Position numbers and translations under genes: made by a program
Part shown: one piece after another, positions 25,497-34,983 of the stretch
How positions within the stretch are numbered: the stretch's first letter is position 1
Layout: every line of letters begins with the position of its first letter
Assembly: GCA_029261455.1 (NCBI GenBank)
Contig: JAJDBH010000111.1
Location: forward strand, 1-53,602
From: Nitrospinaceae bacterium
Lineage (GTDB): Bacteria; Nitrospinota; Nitrospinia; Nitrospinales; VA-1
DNA length: 53,602 bases
Reading direction: 5' to 3'
The notes under the pieces: model-generated
The model's database searches: none
Seen by the model: the letters and a program-made list of their open reading frames with translations, nothing else
What the model was told of the DNA's origin: nothing

Positions 25497-28121
25497 TCAG
25501 GACTTCAGGAATTGCTCTTCAACCAGAGTGACTTCTTCTTCGCGAGAGTTCACACTGCCCATAACCCGCGCTTCACGAAGCGCATTAAGAACAGACTGAA
25601 AAACCGGGCCGGGTTCCAGTCCCATTTCCACCAGATCATCCCCCGTCAAAGACGGCTCCGCCTTACCTTGATACTGGGCGAAATAAATATTCGCATATTG
25701 ATTGAGCCGGTCAGTAGAAGATAATGCCATCAAAAAAACCACCGCCTCAACCGAAAGGTTGGCAAAGGCATGGTAAATCTCTCTCGGTCCCCACTCCTTT
25801 TGGGATTTCAATAGCTCCAAACTTTCGCGGCAGTGGATTCTATCCGCTTGCAATGAGTTTTTCATGCGGGTTGGCAGGTGCAGACGATCTGACGCTTTTA
25901 AAAAGGCTTCTTCTTTCAGAGAATAAAACAACCCCAGAAAATAGACATACCAGACATCTGGCTTATCAGCAGTGATGACCCTATCCGCCCAGGAGAATAC
26001 TGACTCCAACCTCTCAAGGACCTCAAGGTCTTTAGGAGCTTTCAACATTTCTGGCGAAACAAACTGAAACAACTCAAGCTCACTCATCCTGCGTATGCAA
26101 TCCATTGGGCGTTTCTCATTGAGCAATAGCTTGATCTCATTAAACAAACGTGTTCCGCTCAAAGAATCAACCAGGCGCTTTTTGATGGTGCTACGCATAA
26201 ACGCTTCAGCTTGCTTACCCATTGAAAAACCAAATCTCTGTTCAAACCGTATGGCTCTGAATAATCGGCAAGGGTCTTCAATAAAACTCAAACTGTGCAA
26301 AACATGAATCTCCTTGCTTCGTAAATCTCTTTCACCGTTAAAAAAATCGATCAGGCAAAAAGCATTGATGCCAGTCAATTTCACAGCCATGCAGTTCACG
26401 GTGAAGTCACGGCGAAAAAGGTCTGATTTGACGGAGCTTTTTTCCACAGTGGGCAAAGCACCCGGATGCGTATAGTATTCCATACGCGCTGTGGCCACAT
26501 CTATTCGATAACCATCTGAGAAAATCACCACAGATGTTCCAAACTTTTCGTGAGATGTTACCCTACCGCCAAATTCTTCAGCAAGAGAGGCCGCAAAAGG
26601 GATCCCATCTCCTTCTACAACAATATCAATATCCTGATTAGGGATATTCAAAAGCAGGTCCCTGACAAAACCTCCAACCACATAAATCGATAAGTTCAGA
26701 CGTTCACCAATTTGAGCGATACTTTCAAGGTGCTTGAAAACATCCTTATCGAGCCTCTCCTTGATCAGGCTTTTTAAGTTCTTCTGGACTCCCGCCCGCC
26801 CTTGGAATGACACTTTTGAAGGCTCTTCCTGTTGCTTTAATCCATCGTGCAAAACCCGGAGCAAATCCCCTCGGCTCACCACACCTATCAGTGTGTTCTC
26901 CGGATCGACAACTGGAATGAGTTTCTGCTTTTCTTCAATCACCAGAGGGATCACCGACTTGAAATCCGCATCAGGAGAAGTAACCGCAAAGCGGCTTATC
27001 ATCAAGTCTTCGGCGCGGTCTTTTCCCATGGCATGATGAATGGCTTTCTCCACAATCTGACGAGTGATCAGGCCTACTGGTTTCTCGCCCGACAAAACTG
27101 GAAGAGTGTTTAAGTTATAAAGGGTCAGTTTTTGTTCAACAGACTCAATGGTATCGTTCACTTCGGCAGCAATAGCCGGTGCATGCATGACATCTTTGAT
27201 ACGACTCAATGGTTGGACAAGTCGCTCCAGTTCACCGAGCAGTTTTTCCTTCGCCTGAACCAGTGTGAGTTCCTTAATGGTGGCAGACGCTGCACTGCCA
27301 TGACCGCCTCCCCCGAAAATCTGAGCCATCTCCCCGACATTAACTTCTGCGGTACTGCTACGCGCAATGAAATAAATTCTCTTGTCCAGTCGAACCAGAG
27401 CAAACACTGCCGCAAGGTTTTCCATTTCCACAATGTTTTGAACCACATAAGCCAGGTCCCTGACAAAATGATCAGAAGACGCAGTAACGAGGGTGACCTC
27501 AACTCCGTTGACTATGTGACTTTCCAGACTGGACACCAGTTCATTGAAAATTTCAAGCTGCTCGGAGTTTAGTCTTTGACGCATATAACTGGAAACCCGG
27601 CTCAAGTCTGCTCCTCTCTTAATCAAGTCACCTGCGGCGATCAAATCTTCTTGAGTGGTAGACACAGTGATAAGCGAGTGTGTATCCTGATAAATACCAA
27701 GAACCATCAAGGTGCATTCTTCTGGAGTTAGCGACACATTTTTCGCAAGCAAAATTTCGTGGAGAATCGTGGTGGAGGCCCCTCGTTTTTTGATCACTGC
27801 CTGACCGGCTTTAACATCGGGCTCCAGGTGGTGATCATAAATATGAACCTCGACGCTCGGGTTATCCATCAGAGAAGCAAACACCCCTATCCTTTCAGGT
27901 GCATGGGTATCAACAACTACCAAAAGCCTGACCTGATCTAAGGGGATCTCCTTGATTCGGGTGAATTCAAGTGGAGGACTCTGCTCTTTCAAAAATTCTT
28001 CCACCAAACTCTCTGCCGATCCGGGAAGGACCAGATGAGCCTCGGGATACAGCTTTTTCGCCGCCATCATTGAGGCAAGGCAATCAAAGTCTGCATTCAA
28101 ATGTGTTGTGATAACTTGCAT
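25497..28121 (-). CDS. DHH phosphoesterase - CBS - CCA tRNA nucleotidyltransferase fusion
   Basis: The 874-residue protein joins three modules. A DHH/DHHA1 phosphoesterase region (~1-305) has THLNADFDCLAS, VDTHAPERIG and YDHHLEP, with a DHHA1-type GGGGHGSAAS. Two CBS domains follow (~310-430). The C-terminal class II nucleotidyltransferase (~460-874) has VVGGFVRDLLL and the DID metal motif, then RRDFTVNCMA and DPCRLFRAIRF. Similar fusions occur in several deep-branching bacteria, where the transferase adds A or CCA to tRNA 3' ends; the role of the DHH part is unclear. Which nucleotides are added cannot be read off. Confidence 0.9.
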   Translation of the reverse strand: MQVITTHLNADFDCLASMMAAKKLYPEAHLVLPGSAESLVEEFLKEQSPPLEFTRIKEIPLDQVRLLVVVDTHAPERIGVFASLMDNPSVEVHIYDHHLEPDVKAGQAVIKKRGASTTILHEILLAKNVSLTPEECTLMVLGIYQDTHSLITVSTTQEDLIAAGDLIKRGADLSRVSSYMRQRLNSEQLEIFNELVSSLESHIVNGVEVTLVTASSDHFVRDLAYVVQNIVEMENLAAVFALVRLDKRIYFIARSSTAEVNVGEMAQIFGGGGHGSAASATIKELTLVQAKEKLLGELERLVQPLSRIKDVMHAPAIAAEVNDTIESVEQKLTLYNLNTLPVLSGEKPVGLITRQIVEKAIHHAMGKDRAEDLMISRFAVTSPDADFKSVIPLVIEEKQKLIPVVDPENTLIGVVSRGDLLRVLHDGLKQQEEPSKVSFQGRAGVQKNLKSLIKERLDKDVFKHLESIAQIGERLNLSIYVVGGFVRDLLLNIPNQDIDIVVEGDGIPFAASLAEEFGGRVTSHEKFGTSVVIFSDGYRIDVATARMEYYTHPGALPTVEKSSVKSDLFRRDFTVNCMAVKLTGINAFCLIDFFNGERDLRSKEIHVLHSLSFIEDPCRLFRAIRFEQRFGFSMGKQAEAFMRSTIKKRLVDSLSGTRLFNEIKLLLNEKRPMDCIRRMSELELFQFVSPEMLKAPKDLEVLERLESVFSWADRVITADKPDVWYVYFLGLFYSLKEEAFLKASDRLHLPTRMKNSLQADRIHCRESLELLKSQKEWGPREIYHAFANLSVEAVVFLMALSSTDRLNQYANIYFAQYQGKAEPSLTGDDLVEMGLEPGPVFQSVLNALREARVMGSVNSREEEVTLVEEQFLKS

Positions 28122-28231
28122 GGGTTTTGCAATACGAATCTGTTTTTAATTTCCGTTACGACCGGCAATAGGAGTTTATCCTATTGTATCTAAATAAGGA
28201 AAGGCGATTCTTTCGGTGAAACTTGACACTG

Positions 28232-28747
28232 CTATTTCTTGACACCGACACGAATCTGGCTGTCAAAAGAAAGGCTTTGAGGAAGGGTACAAAGATTATT
28301 GTCGCAGGCCCTGTATAACAGTTTGCCTTTTATGGAGTAGTTACCCGACTTGAACTTCTCGGGAACACGAAAACTATTGTGAAACTCGGCAGTGGTGACA
28401 TGGCCTTTAACCAGTTTTTGCTGGGCATCGTCCTGAATCAATCGGGGTGGAGATTCCTGCCAGTGTTTCTGGCCTTCGAAAATATTATCGTCGAGCACAA
28501 TTTGAGTGGCCAGTAATTCATTGCCATCCATAGGTTGCAAGGAATAAATATGCCAACCTTCTTCAATCTGGACAGACATGTATAGCTTAAAACGGTCACC
28601 TGGATAAGCAGGGTCTCTATCCATCATCACATTTAATTTTATACCGGGACCGGATGAGACACTTGGACTGGAAAAAGGAGAGGGTTCTGCAAAAGCTAAA
28701 ACGGGGACAATCCATCCAGCCAGAATAAAAATCAGTATTCTGATCAT
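28232..28747 (-). CDS. exported DsbD-alpha-like protein
   Basis: This 171-residue periplasmic protein has a signal peptide (to about Ala20) and the immunoglobulin-like N-terminal domain of DsbD (GDRFKLYMSVQIEEGWHIYS; LYRACDNNLCTLPQ). The two cysteines, Cys148 and Cys153, match the redox-active pair of DsbD-alpha, though one residue closer than in E. coli. The membrane and C-terminal thioredoxin parts of DsbD are absent, so this is a free-standing domain. It starts 4 nt after the DsbA-like gene and probably exchanges electrons with it or with an unlinked membrane partner. Confidence 0.8.
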   Translation of the reverse strand: MIRILIFILAGWIVPVLAFAEPSPFSSPSVSSGPGIKLNVMMDRDPAYPGDRFKLYMSVQIEEGWHIYSLQPMDGNELLATQIVLDDNIFEGQKHWQESPPRLIQDDAQQKLVKGHVTTAEFHNSFRVPEKFKSGNYSIKGKLLYRACDNNLCTLPQSLSFDSQIRVGVKK

Positions 28748-28751
28748 GGAG

Positions 28752-29837
28752 CTATTGGTTCAACTTAGCTTCGGTTCGGGTAGAGGAAAGGTATTTTTCA
28801 ATCACACGGACAAACTTTTCTTCAGACACAGCACCGGAAAACATTTCACCAGAAACGGTTCGAGTTACTGGATCGTAGGCCCCTAAAATAAAAGTGGGGG
28901 TTCCTTGAATTCCCAGTTCAGCACCATCACGAATATCTTTTTGCACACGCTCTGCATATTTTCCATTGCGCCAGCAAAACTCAAAGTCCCGGATATTTTC
29001 TACTCCTGCGAGCTTGGCCAGGTTTAAGACTTCCTTATCACTTGCGGAGTTGGAAATGTTTTTATAGAAAAGATCCTGAAGCTCCCAGAATTTATTTTGA
29101 TCCCTGGCGCATTCAACAGCCTGGGCAAGTTCTTTTGCTTCTTTGTGGAAGGGCAGAGGGAAATGCCGATATCCAAACTGAACTTCCTTGGAGTATTTCT
29201 TTCTAACCTTTGCCAAAGTGTCCTGTACCCGCTTACAAAACGGACATTGGAAGTCTGAGTATTCCAACACAAAAACCCGCCTGGTTGAGGAAGCTTTTTC
29301 CTCCGCCCACACCATGGCTGTGCCGAGCCCTGCCACCAAACGGAAATCATTGGGAGGTGTTAAATAAACCTTAACCCAACCCTTTTGGACCGCATTCTGA
29401 TACTGCCGTTCGATATGTACCTGCTCAAAACTTTTTTCCAGGTAGTCGCGAATTTCACCACTCACTTGAGGAAGGTTTCCTAGCTCTTTGATACCGGGAT
29501 TACTGTCATAGAACTGTTTGATTTCTGCTTTTGTCACCTTGGGAGCTTGTTCCGCAACCGAACCCGGATGCTTTTCTGCAAGCTTATCGAGAATTTTTTC
29601 CTTCAAGGAGCGGGTCTGCATTTCATGCAGTTGCTTGAGAGCTTCCTGAATACGAATATGCTTAAGCTCATCCAAGTAAATGGGTTGCCCATCCACCTCG
29701 GCAGCTATAGGATTATTCGAGTAAACAGGTTTCCCAACTGAACCCGCAAACACTTCAACAGTTCCCACGAAAGAAATCATACAGAAAACTGCCAATATTT
29801 TTTTAATTTTTAATTTGCCAGACAAACAAAAATACAT
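28752..29837 (-). CDS. DsbA-like oxidoreductase with SurA-like N-terminal region
   Basis: This 361-residue exported protein has an N-terminal hydrophobic signal (~10-31), then a helical SurA/PpiC-like segment (~42-150: AAEVDGQPIYLDELKHIRIQ), then a DsbA/thioredoxin-4 domain. The active site is Cys198-Pro-Phe-Cys201 (YSDFQCPFCKRV), with the cis-Pro loop GIQGTPTFILG. This architecture is known in Deltaproteobacteria-like genomes. It is likely a periplasmic disulfide oxidase or isomerase. It is cotranscribed with the DsbD-alpha-like gene. Confidence 0.88.
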   Translation of the reverse strand: MYFCLSGKLKIKKILAVFCMISFVGTVEVFAGSVGKPVYSNNPIAAEVDGQPIYLDELKHIRIQEALKQLHEMQTRSLKEKILDKLAEKHPGSVAEQAPKVTKAEIKQFYDSNPGIKELGNLPQVSGEIRDYLEKSFEQVHIERQYQNAVQKGWVKVYLTPPNDFRLVAGLGTAMVWAEEKASSTRRVFVLEYSDFQCPFCKRVQDTLAKVRKKYSKEVQFGYRHFPLPFHKEAKELAQAVECARDQNKFWELQDLFYKNISNSASDKEVLNLAKLAGVENIRDFEFCWRNGKYAERVQKDIRDGAELGIQGTPTFILGAYDPVTRTVSGEMFSGAVSEEKFVRVIEKYLSSTRTEAKLNQ

Positions 29838-29880
29838 ATGAAATTTATGAAAGAAAGGAAAAGCCTTTATCGAAGAGTCA

Positions 29881-29910
29881 GGGCTAGTTTTAAAAAGTCA
29901 AAACTAGCCC
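29881..29910. terminator. perfect 11-bp inverted repeat between mrp and the dsbA-like gene
   Basis: GGGCTAGTTTT and AAAACTAGCCC flank an 8-nt loop. No long U-run follows on either strand, so it may end the mrp transcript weakly, shape the leader of the downstream dsb transcript, or be a protein site. Confidence 0.45.
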
Positions 29911-30061
29911 CACAACATTATTATCCCTCAATCGTAGCAGGAAACGCAATGCATTGTTTGCATTTTAAAAGCGTTCTCCTGCCTGCCCAAACCTTAGTTC
30001 AATTGGTGAAAACATGAGGACTATTGCCTTCGCCAAAATTCGACCTGTAAAAGATGTCGAA

Positions 30062-30949
30062 CTATTCGGGGTTGAGGAATTTATGGACATTGTCAGCCAA
30101 CTTCAAAAATGCTTTAGCGGCTTCGGAATCTGGACTAGACAGGACAACAGGGTCCCCGCTATCAGAATTGGCGACAATATTTCCATCCAAAGGGATACTA
30201 CCCAGATAAGGCAATACCAGCTCTTCGGCTAATTTTTTGCCCCCGCCCGTTTTGAACACGTCAATTTTTTCATCACAGTGCGGACAGGACATCGTACTCA
30301 TATTTTCAATCACTCCCACTATAGGGACGTTACTGTCGCGGGCGAAAGAAATCATTTTCCGAGCATCCAGAATCGCCAGATCCTGAGGGGTTGTGACAAT
30401 AATCGCTCCATCAACCTCACCGATAAAGTCGATGATGGTGATTTGTTCGTTTCCGGTACCAGGGGGAAGATCAAACAGGAGATAATCCAACTTACCCCAG
30501 TTTATATTTCCCAACAACTCAATGATAAAGTCATATTTAACCGCGTCTCTCCAGGCAATATGCATATTGGGATCTTCAATAAGAAAGCCTAACGAAGCCA
30601 CCTTCAGTCCATTTTTGGTCTCATAAGGGTCAATCCCTACATCTGTAGCTTTCAACCGAACATCCTCGGCCTGCAACAATTTCGGGATGTTAGGACCATG
30701 AAGATCTGCATCTGCCAGTCCTACAGCATAGCCTTTTTCTGCAAGAGCAATTGCAAGGTTGGTGGTTACAGTACTTTTGCCAACGCCACCTTTATTACTA
30801 CCAACAATAATCTTGTGCTTGATGTCATTCATCCGATTGTTAACAAGCCAGCGATTATGTTCGTTTTTGTCAGCTTTGCAGTCGGTCTCATTATTAAATT
30901 CACACATTTCACACGTGTGAAGGAGCCGACATTCTCCAGTAACTACCAT
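30062..30949 (-). CDS. Mrp/Nbp35-family iron-sulfur cluster carrier ATPase
   Basis: This 295-residue P-loop ATPase has the deviant Walker A VGSNKGGVGKSTVTTNLA, and YLLFDLPPGTGN. An N-terminal cysteine cluster (Cys7, Cys13, Cys16, Cys24) recalls Nbp35-type [4Fe-4S] binding. The C-terminal CxxC (MSCPHCDE) is the bridging-cluster site of the ApbC/Nbp35 family. It probably binds and transfers Fe-S clusters to apoproteins in the cytoplasm. AGGAGG six nt upstream fixes the start. It stands alone. Confidence 0.92.
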   Translation of the reverse strand: MVVTGECRLLHTCEMCEFNNETDCKADKNEHNRWLVNNRMNDIKHKIIVGSNKGGVGKSTVTTNLAIALAEKGYAVGLADADLHGPNIPKLLQAEDVRLKATDVGIDPYETKNGLKVASLGFLIEDPNMHIAWRDAVKYDFIIELLGNINWGKLDYLLFDLPPGTGNEQITIIDFIGEVDGAIIVTTPQDLAILDARKMISFARDSNVPIVGVIENMSTMSCPHCDEKIDVFKTGGGKKLAEELVLPYLGSIPLDGNIVANSDSGDPVVLSSPDSEAAKAFLKLADNVHKFLNPE

Positions 30950-31319
30950 CTAAAACCTCCTGAAAAAAAACATGAAATTGGACGCACGCTCTTTTTTCAA
31001 CGAGCCCCCAAGGGAAATAAAACTGAATAACAGAGATTATGTAACTCGGATTACGATGTCAAGAGAAATTGGGGAAACCCAGCTATCCTTTTATTAAGAG
31101 ATTTCCATTTTTTATGAAACTTTTTCATTACTTTATATATCTAAATTCTGAGTAACCAACTGGATCGTTGAAGATGAATAACACGGCAAATGAACCTTCA
31201 CGCTACAGAAACCATCTTTTCGTCACTTTAGGAGGAGTCGAAAGATTGCGGAGGTCAAATGAAGCCGAGTCTTTTAAGTACCAGTATAACCAACCACTTA
31301 GCATTAGGAGTTTTGAGAA
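30950..31319. other. intergenic region, 370 bp
   Basis: This AT-rich spacer lies between divergent mrp and the DUF4399 gene. Apart from two ribosome-binding-like stretches (GGAGGAG near 31231 and GGAGG near 31250) and a possible 49-codon frame, I see nothing definite. No clear promoter pair could be chosen. Confidence 0.5.
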
Positions 31320-31323
31320 ATGA
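31174..31323 (+). CDS. possible 49-residue upstream reading frame
   Basis: An ATG opens a basic frame (MNNTANEPSRYRNHLFVTLG...) that ends in TGA overlapping the ATG of the DUF4399 gene as ATGA. Its own ribosome binding site is poor. The overlap suggests possible translational coupling, but chance is equally likely. Confidence 0.2.
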   Translation: MNNTANEPSRYRNHLFVTLGGVERLRRSNEAESFKYQYNQPLSIRSFEK

Positions 31324-31727
31324 AAAGCATTTACCCGAAATTGATTTTGTCATCTTTCTTTCTTTTTACCACCACCAGCGCATTCGCCGGTAACGCCGTG
31401 ACGATCACCGACCCTCCTAACGGAGCCATGGTTACTAGCCCGGTAAAAGTTTGTATGGCCACTGAAGGCGTTGAAGTACAACCCGCTAAAAAAGGTGTCA
31501 ACGAAGGCAAAGGCCATCATCACATCATTGTTGATGAAAACCTGCCGACAGACCTGAGCAAACCTGTTGGAAAAGATGCAAATCACATCCATATGGGAGA
31601 TGGCTCCACTTGTAAGGAAATCAAGCTCTCTTCTGGCAAACACATCATCCGCACCCTGTTCGCCAAAGGCAACCATGTCCCTTACAATCCGGCTTTGACA
31701 GCAACGATAACCATTAACGTTAAGTAA
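31320..31727 (+). CDS. exported DUF4399 protein
   Basis: This is a 135-residue periplasmic protein with a signal peptide (to Ala23) and a DUF4399 domain: GAMVTSPVKVCMATEGVEV, then GKGHHHIIVDENLP, then ANHIHMGDGSTCKEIKLSSG. The conserved HHH and HIH clusters could bind a metal, but no function is established for the family. AGGAG lies 9 nt before the ATG. The gene is monocistronic, with a terminator behind it. Confidence 0.85.
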   Translation: MKSIYPKLILSSFFLFTTTSAFAGNAVTITDPPNGAMVTSPVKVCMATEGVEVQPAKKGVNEGKGHHHIIVDENLPTDLSKPVGKDANHIHMGDGSTCKEIKLSSGKHIIRTLFAKGNHVPYNPALTATITINVK

Positions 31728-31739
31728 AAGACCTCAATC

Positions 31740-31780
31740 AATCCGGGTCGGCTCCTACGTCGGCTCGGATTTTTAATTTT
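31740..31780 (+). terminator. terminator of the DUF4399 gene
   Basis: A 13-bp stem (AATCCGGGTCGGC / GTCGGCTCGGATT) containing three G-T pairs with a 6-nt loop is followed by a T-rich tract (TTTTAATTTT). Confidence 0.75.
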
Positions 31781-31936
31781 CACCCGCATTGCATCAGCCT
31801 GACTTACCCTTCCTCCATATAATTTCTTTTTAATTCTGTTGTAATCGCTCCAGCCAATTTATAGAATGGATTCATCACTAAAATAATGTTTTTCCTTAAT
31901 TGAGAGCGGCTTTTTTGAGCCGAAAACTATAAAAAT

Positions 31937-33289
31937 ATGCGAAACCGTTTAGCCTTATCTGTCATAACTTGCCTCATCATCGGCCTGATGATCGTTTCAG
32001 GCTCAGTAAGTGCCCATGAAGTCAATAAAAACGCGATAGCCTTACTCATCGCTAAGGATAAAGCTGGAAAAACCGTTGGAACCGGATCGGGATTTGTGGC
32101 ACGTCCAGAAGGAACCCTCGTCACCAATTATCACGTTCTGGTAGATGCTCATACCATTGACGTGCATTTCCCTAATGGTTCACATTCTGAAGTAACAGGA
32201 ATACTCAAAGTCGACCGAACCAAAGATTTTGCCATTGTAAAACTGAAGGAAGGGTTTTACTCCACCTTGGATATCGGAGACTCCTCCACATTAAAACCTT
32301 ACGACTACACCAGTGCTCTGGGATATCTTTCCGCTGAGGTCACCGAGCAGGAAAATAAAGTCCAAGGCCAAATGGCGCAAACTTATGGCTTTGTTCTGGG
32401 GATTCATTCCCAAGCCGACCCCAAGACACCTTTTATTTATACAACCACTGCATTCGGCCCCGGTTTTAGCGGCGGACCCGTTGTCAATAAGTCGAACCAG
32501 GTAGTAGGACTGGCCACGGTAGAGGGACGTTCCATAAACCTTGCACTTCCTATAAATACCGTTAAAGGTTTTTTGGATGCTAAAACTATCTTTTCGCTAC
32601 AAAAACTTCTGGAAGAAGACAAGACCTCTCTCGATGCCATGTATTACCGGGGAAATCATTTTCTGTATGGATCGGGAGACCCCGATAAAGCCATCGCTGA
32701 GTTTGAAAAAATACTAGCAATAAACCCAAGCTACATTCTGGCTCATTACGATCTCGCCGTTGCCTATCGGGATCTGGGAATGCTCGAAAAAGCCATTGGT
32801 CAATATGAAAAAACATTGGAGTTGAATCCTGACTTTCCAGAAGCCTTGTCGAATCTCGGGGGATATTATTTTCGTGAGGGGAAGCTCGATGAAGCGGTGA
32901 AATTATTTAAAAAAGCTATTCAGGTTTATCCCAATTTCATCCAGGCCCTTTCCAATTTGGGCGCAGCACTGAATAAACAGGGACACTCTAATGAAGCCGT
33001 CCCGCTCTTAAAAAAAGCTTTAGCGCTGAACCCCGAGTTTGCCATTGCAAATTTCAACTTGGGCAATTCCCTGTTCGCACTCAATCGTTTGGATGAAGCC
33101 CGGAAAGTGTTTGAGCTTTCCCAGGAACAGGGTATCGACTTTCTATCCATGCACTGGAAGCTTTATGAAATCCACAAGAAAAACCAGAAGTTTCAGGACG
33201 CAGAAAAAGAACTGAAAACAATTCTAGAGATCGACCCCTTCAACGAAGAAGCAAAAAAGAAACGCTCCGAACATCCTGTCGCGCACTAG
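31937..33289 (+). CDS. exported trypsin-like serine protease with TPR repeats
   Basis: This 450-residue protein has a signal peptide (to ~Ala26). A chymotrypsin-fold protease domain (~30-215) has the triad His in TNYHVLVDA, Asp in TKDFAIVKL and Ser in GPGFSGGPVV. There is no PDZ domain; instead about six TPR units (~235-440) follow, for example AHYDLAVAYRDLGMLEKAIG. The design suggests an envelope protease or chaperone with a protein-binding arm. HtrA relatives differ in having PDZ. It is monocistronic. Confidence 0.88.
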   Translation: MRNRLALSVITCLIIGLMIVSGSVSAHEVNKNAIALLIAKDKAGKTVGTGSGFVARPEGTLVTNYHVLVDAHTIDVHFPNGSHSEVTGILKVDRTKDFAIVKLKEGFYSTLDIGDSSTLKPYDYTSALGYLSAEVTEQENKVQGQMAQTYGFVLGIHSQADPKTPFIYTTTAFGPGFSGGPVVNKSNQVVGLATVEGRSINLALPINTVKGFLDAKTIFSLQKLLEEDKTSLDAMYYRGNHFLYGSGDPDKAIAEFEKILAINPSYILAHYDLAVAYRDLGMLEKAIGQYEKTLELNPDFPEALSNLGGYYFREGKLDEAVKLFKKAIQVYPNFIQALSNLGAALNKQGHSNEAVPLLKKALALNPEFAIANFNLGNSLFALNRLDEARKVFELSQEQGIDFLSMHWKLYEIHKKNQKFQDAEKELKTILEIDPFNEEAKKKRSEHPVAH

Positions 33290-33402
33290 CTCCTTTTCAG
33301 CAGACCAAGGTTCGACTCCTTACAAGGGGCACGTTTTCCTTATTTCTGGAATTTTTCGTACTACTCTTCTTTGGATATTTTTTTAGGGTTCACCAGGGCC
33401 AG

Positions 33403-33440
33403 GAAAAAAGTGGGACGCCCGTTCAAACGGGCATCCCACT
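33403..33440 (-). terminator. terminator of the LamG gene
   Basis: On the minus strand the arms AGTGGGA and GCCCGTT pair with AACGGGC and TCCCACT around one mismatch and a 2-nt loop, followed by six T, immediately behind the LamG stop codon. Confidence 0.9.
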
Positions 33441-33443
33441 ACT

Positions 33444-34733
33444 TTAAAGTGCAGTGTCTGGGTGCTTGTTGCCGTTGTAGATATCAGTGATTTCGGAAGC
33501 GGGTAAAGCTCTGTTCCAAATACTCACGTCGTCCATCGTAGTATCAGGTGAACCCGAATAATCGGTTGTCTTACCGATCCAGGAACCACCCCATTGGAAA
33601 GTCGAGAGGGTGCCCGAAGTATTTGAACCGACCAAGTTACCATCGGCATAAACACGGTTGGTGCTACCATCCCAAGTCATTGCGAAGTGATGCCATGAAC
33701 CAATGTACTGATTAGCATCGAAATTCACAAGGTAAGCCTGGACACCAGTATTACCAACGACGAATAAGAAATTATTACTAGCATGCCAATTAATTTGAAC
33801 TGCGAAGCTACCGAATTCCAAAATTCCGGTTGGCGCACCAGTATCAGAGCCGAGTTTCAGCCAAAAGGCTACAGTAGAATTGGTTGTTTTGGTTATTGCA
33901 TAGCTGTGATCGACAAAATCATCTACCCCATCGAAATTACCTGCTTGGCCAAACTGAGCATCTGTTGACGTTGCGGTTACCCCGCCATTCGCAATTCCAT
34001 TATCACCACTTACAGATGCATCATTAAAATCTCCGTCCATCGGCCAGTATCTGACAAGGCCTGTGCTGTGATTACTCAAAATGGGAGACAAAGGGATGAT
34101 TTCGCTCAGGGAAATAAATCCTTCCGAAAACCCCTGAGTGTTGACAAGTTTCAGTTTATGCTCTCCCGCCAATTGTCTATAGGGGAAATCCACGACCACC
34201 TGCTGTAAAACAGGATTGGTGTTGGGAATCGATCCCTTCGAAAGAACAGTTCGGTTCTGGCCGGCAAGCGTGACAGTCGGGTCGATGCCACCAATAAACA
34301 AATTTGTTCCATTCAAGTCCAAAGCGGGCTCAAGTCCTGAACCTTGATCAAATTCAAATTCCCGCGCAAAAGAAACCTCCACACCATCGGTGCTATCTTC
34401 GACATTAACGGGTGGAGCAGAAATGGTGACCTGGCTTGTGCCGGGGGTTACAGTAACACCCGTGCCTGCGACAATTTTGGTGTCGAGAAACCCAGGTGTA
34501 TCGCCAGATGACACTTTAACCTTATCGTCATCGATACCACTGAAGTTGGTGATGGTCTCTGCTCCCAGCTTAATGGAAGTCGTTGCCTCCAGAGTACCTG
34601 TTTCCAGATTAGTAAACTTGCCCGCTTGCGGTGTGGTGAGACCTATCGAAGTATTATCAATTGCTCCCTGCGCTCCTGCTGATGAAACCACCCATTAGCT
34701 CATTAAGATGAATAGTGCCAATAGTTTCTGCAT
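33444..34733 (-). pseudogene. LamG/concanavalin-like exoprotein with a stop codon in its signal peptide
   Basis: AACAGGAGG stands 8 nt before an ATG (34731-34733) that opens a signal peptide, MQKLLALFILMS, then TAA (34695-34697), then in the same frame WVVSSAGAQGAIDN and 400 further open codons. Without the stop the leader would be a normal Sec signal, and TTA-to-TAA is one possible change. Internal initiation at GTG 34691 would give 415 residues without a signal. The body has a phage-tail-fibre-like segment (IDNTSIGLTTPQAGKFTNLE) and a LamG fold (~212-405: YWPMDGDFNDAS, AFWLKLGS, WHHFAMTWDGSTNRVYADG). It was probably a surface carbohydrate-binding protein. Confidence 0.75.
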
Positions 34734-34983
34734 TACAAAAGCCTCCTGTTAAAGTGTAAAGAATATTTGCGTCCAGATTACTCTTACACAGGAGTTTTGG
34801 CCGGAACAAGCGGCATTTCATTTGCCCTTAAAGCAGCAAAATTTAACTGCGATCTTTCAATGTTTTTAGGTTCAAAATATATGAGGGCAGGAAGAAATAA
34901 ATATCAGGAAAATGGGCTCTAGAAGATATGCTACTGGGAAATCTATAAATCCTTCCAGAACAGTTTAAATACTTTTCTCTCCT

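Noticed and set aside
28232-29837. Complete DsbD system
   Set aside because: Only the DsbD-alpha-like domain is encoded; the membrane and C-terminal thioredoxin parts are missing from the window.
33235-33327. tRNA-like ends: CCCCTT near the protease stop and GGTTCGACTCC...AAGGGG behind it
   Set aside because: The T-arm has a mismatch, no D-arm or anticodon stem can be drawn, and the 5' part lies inside the protease gene.
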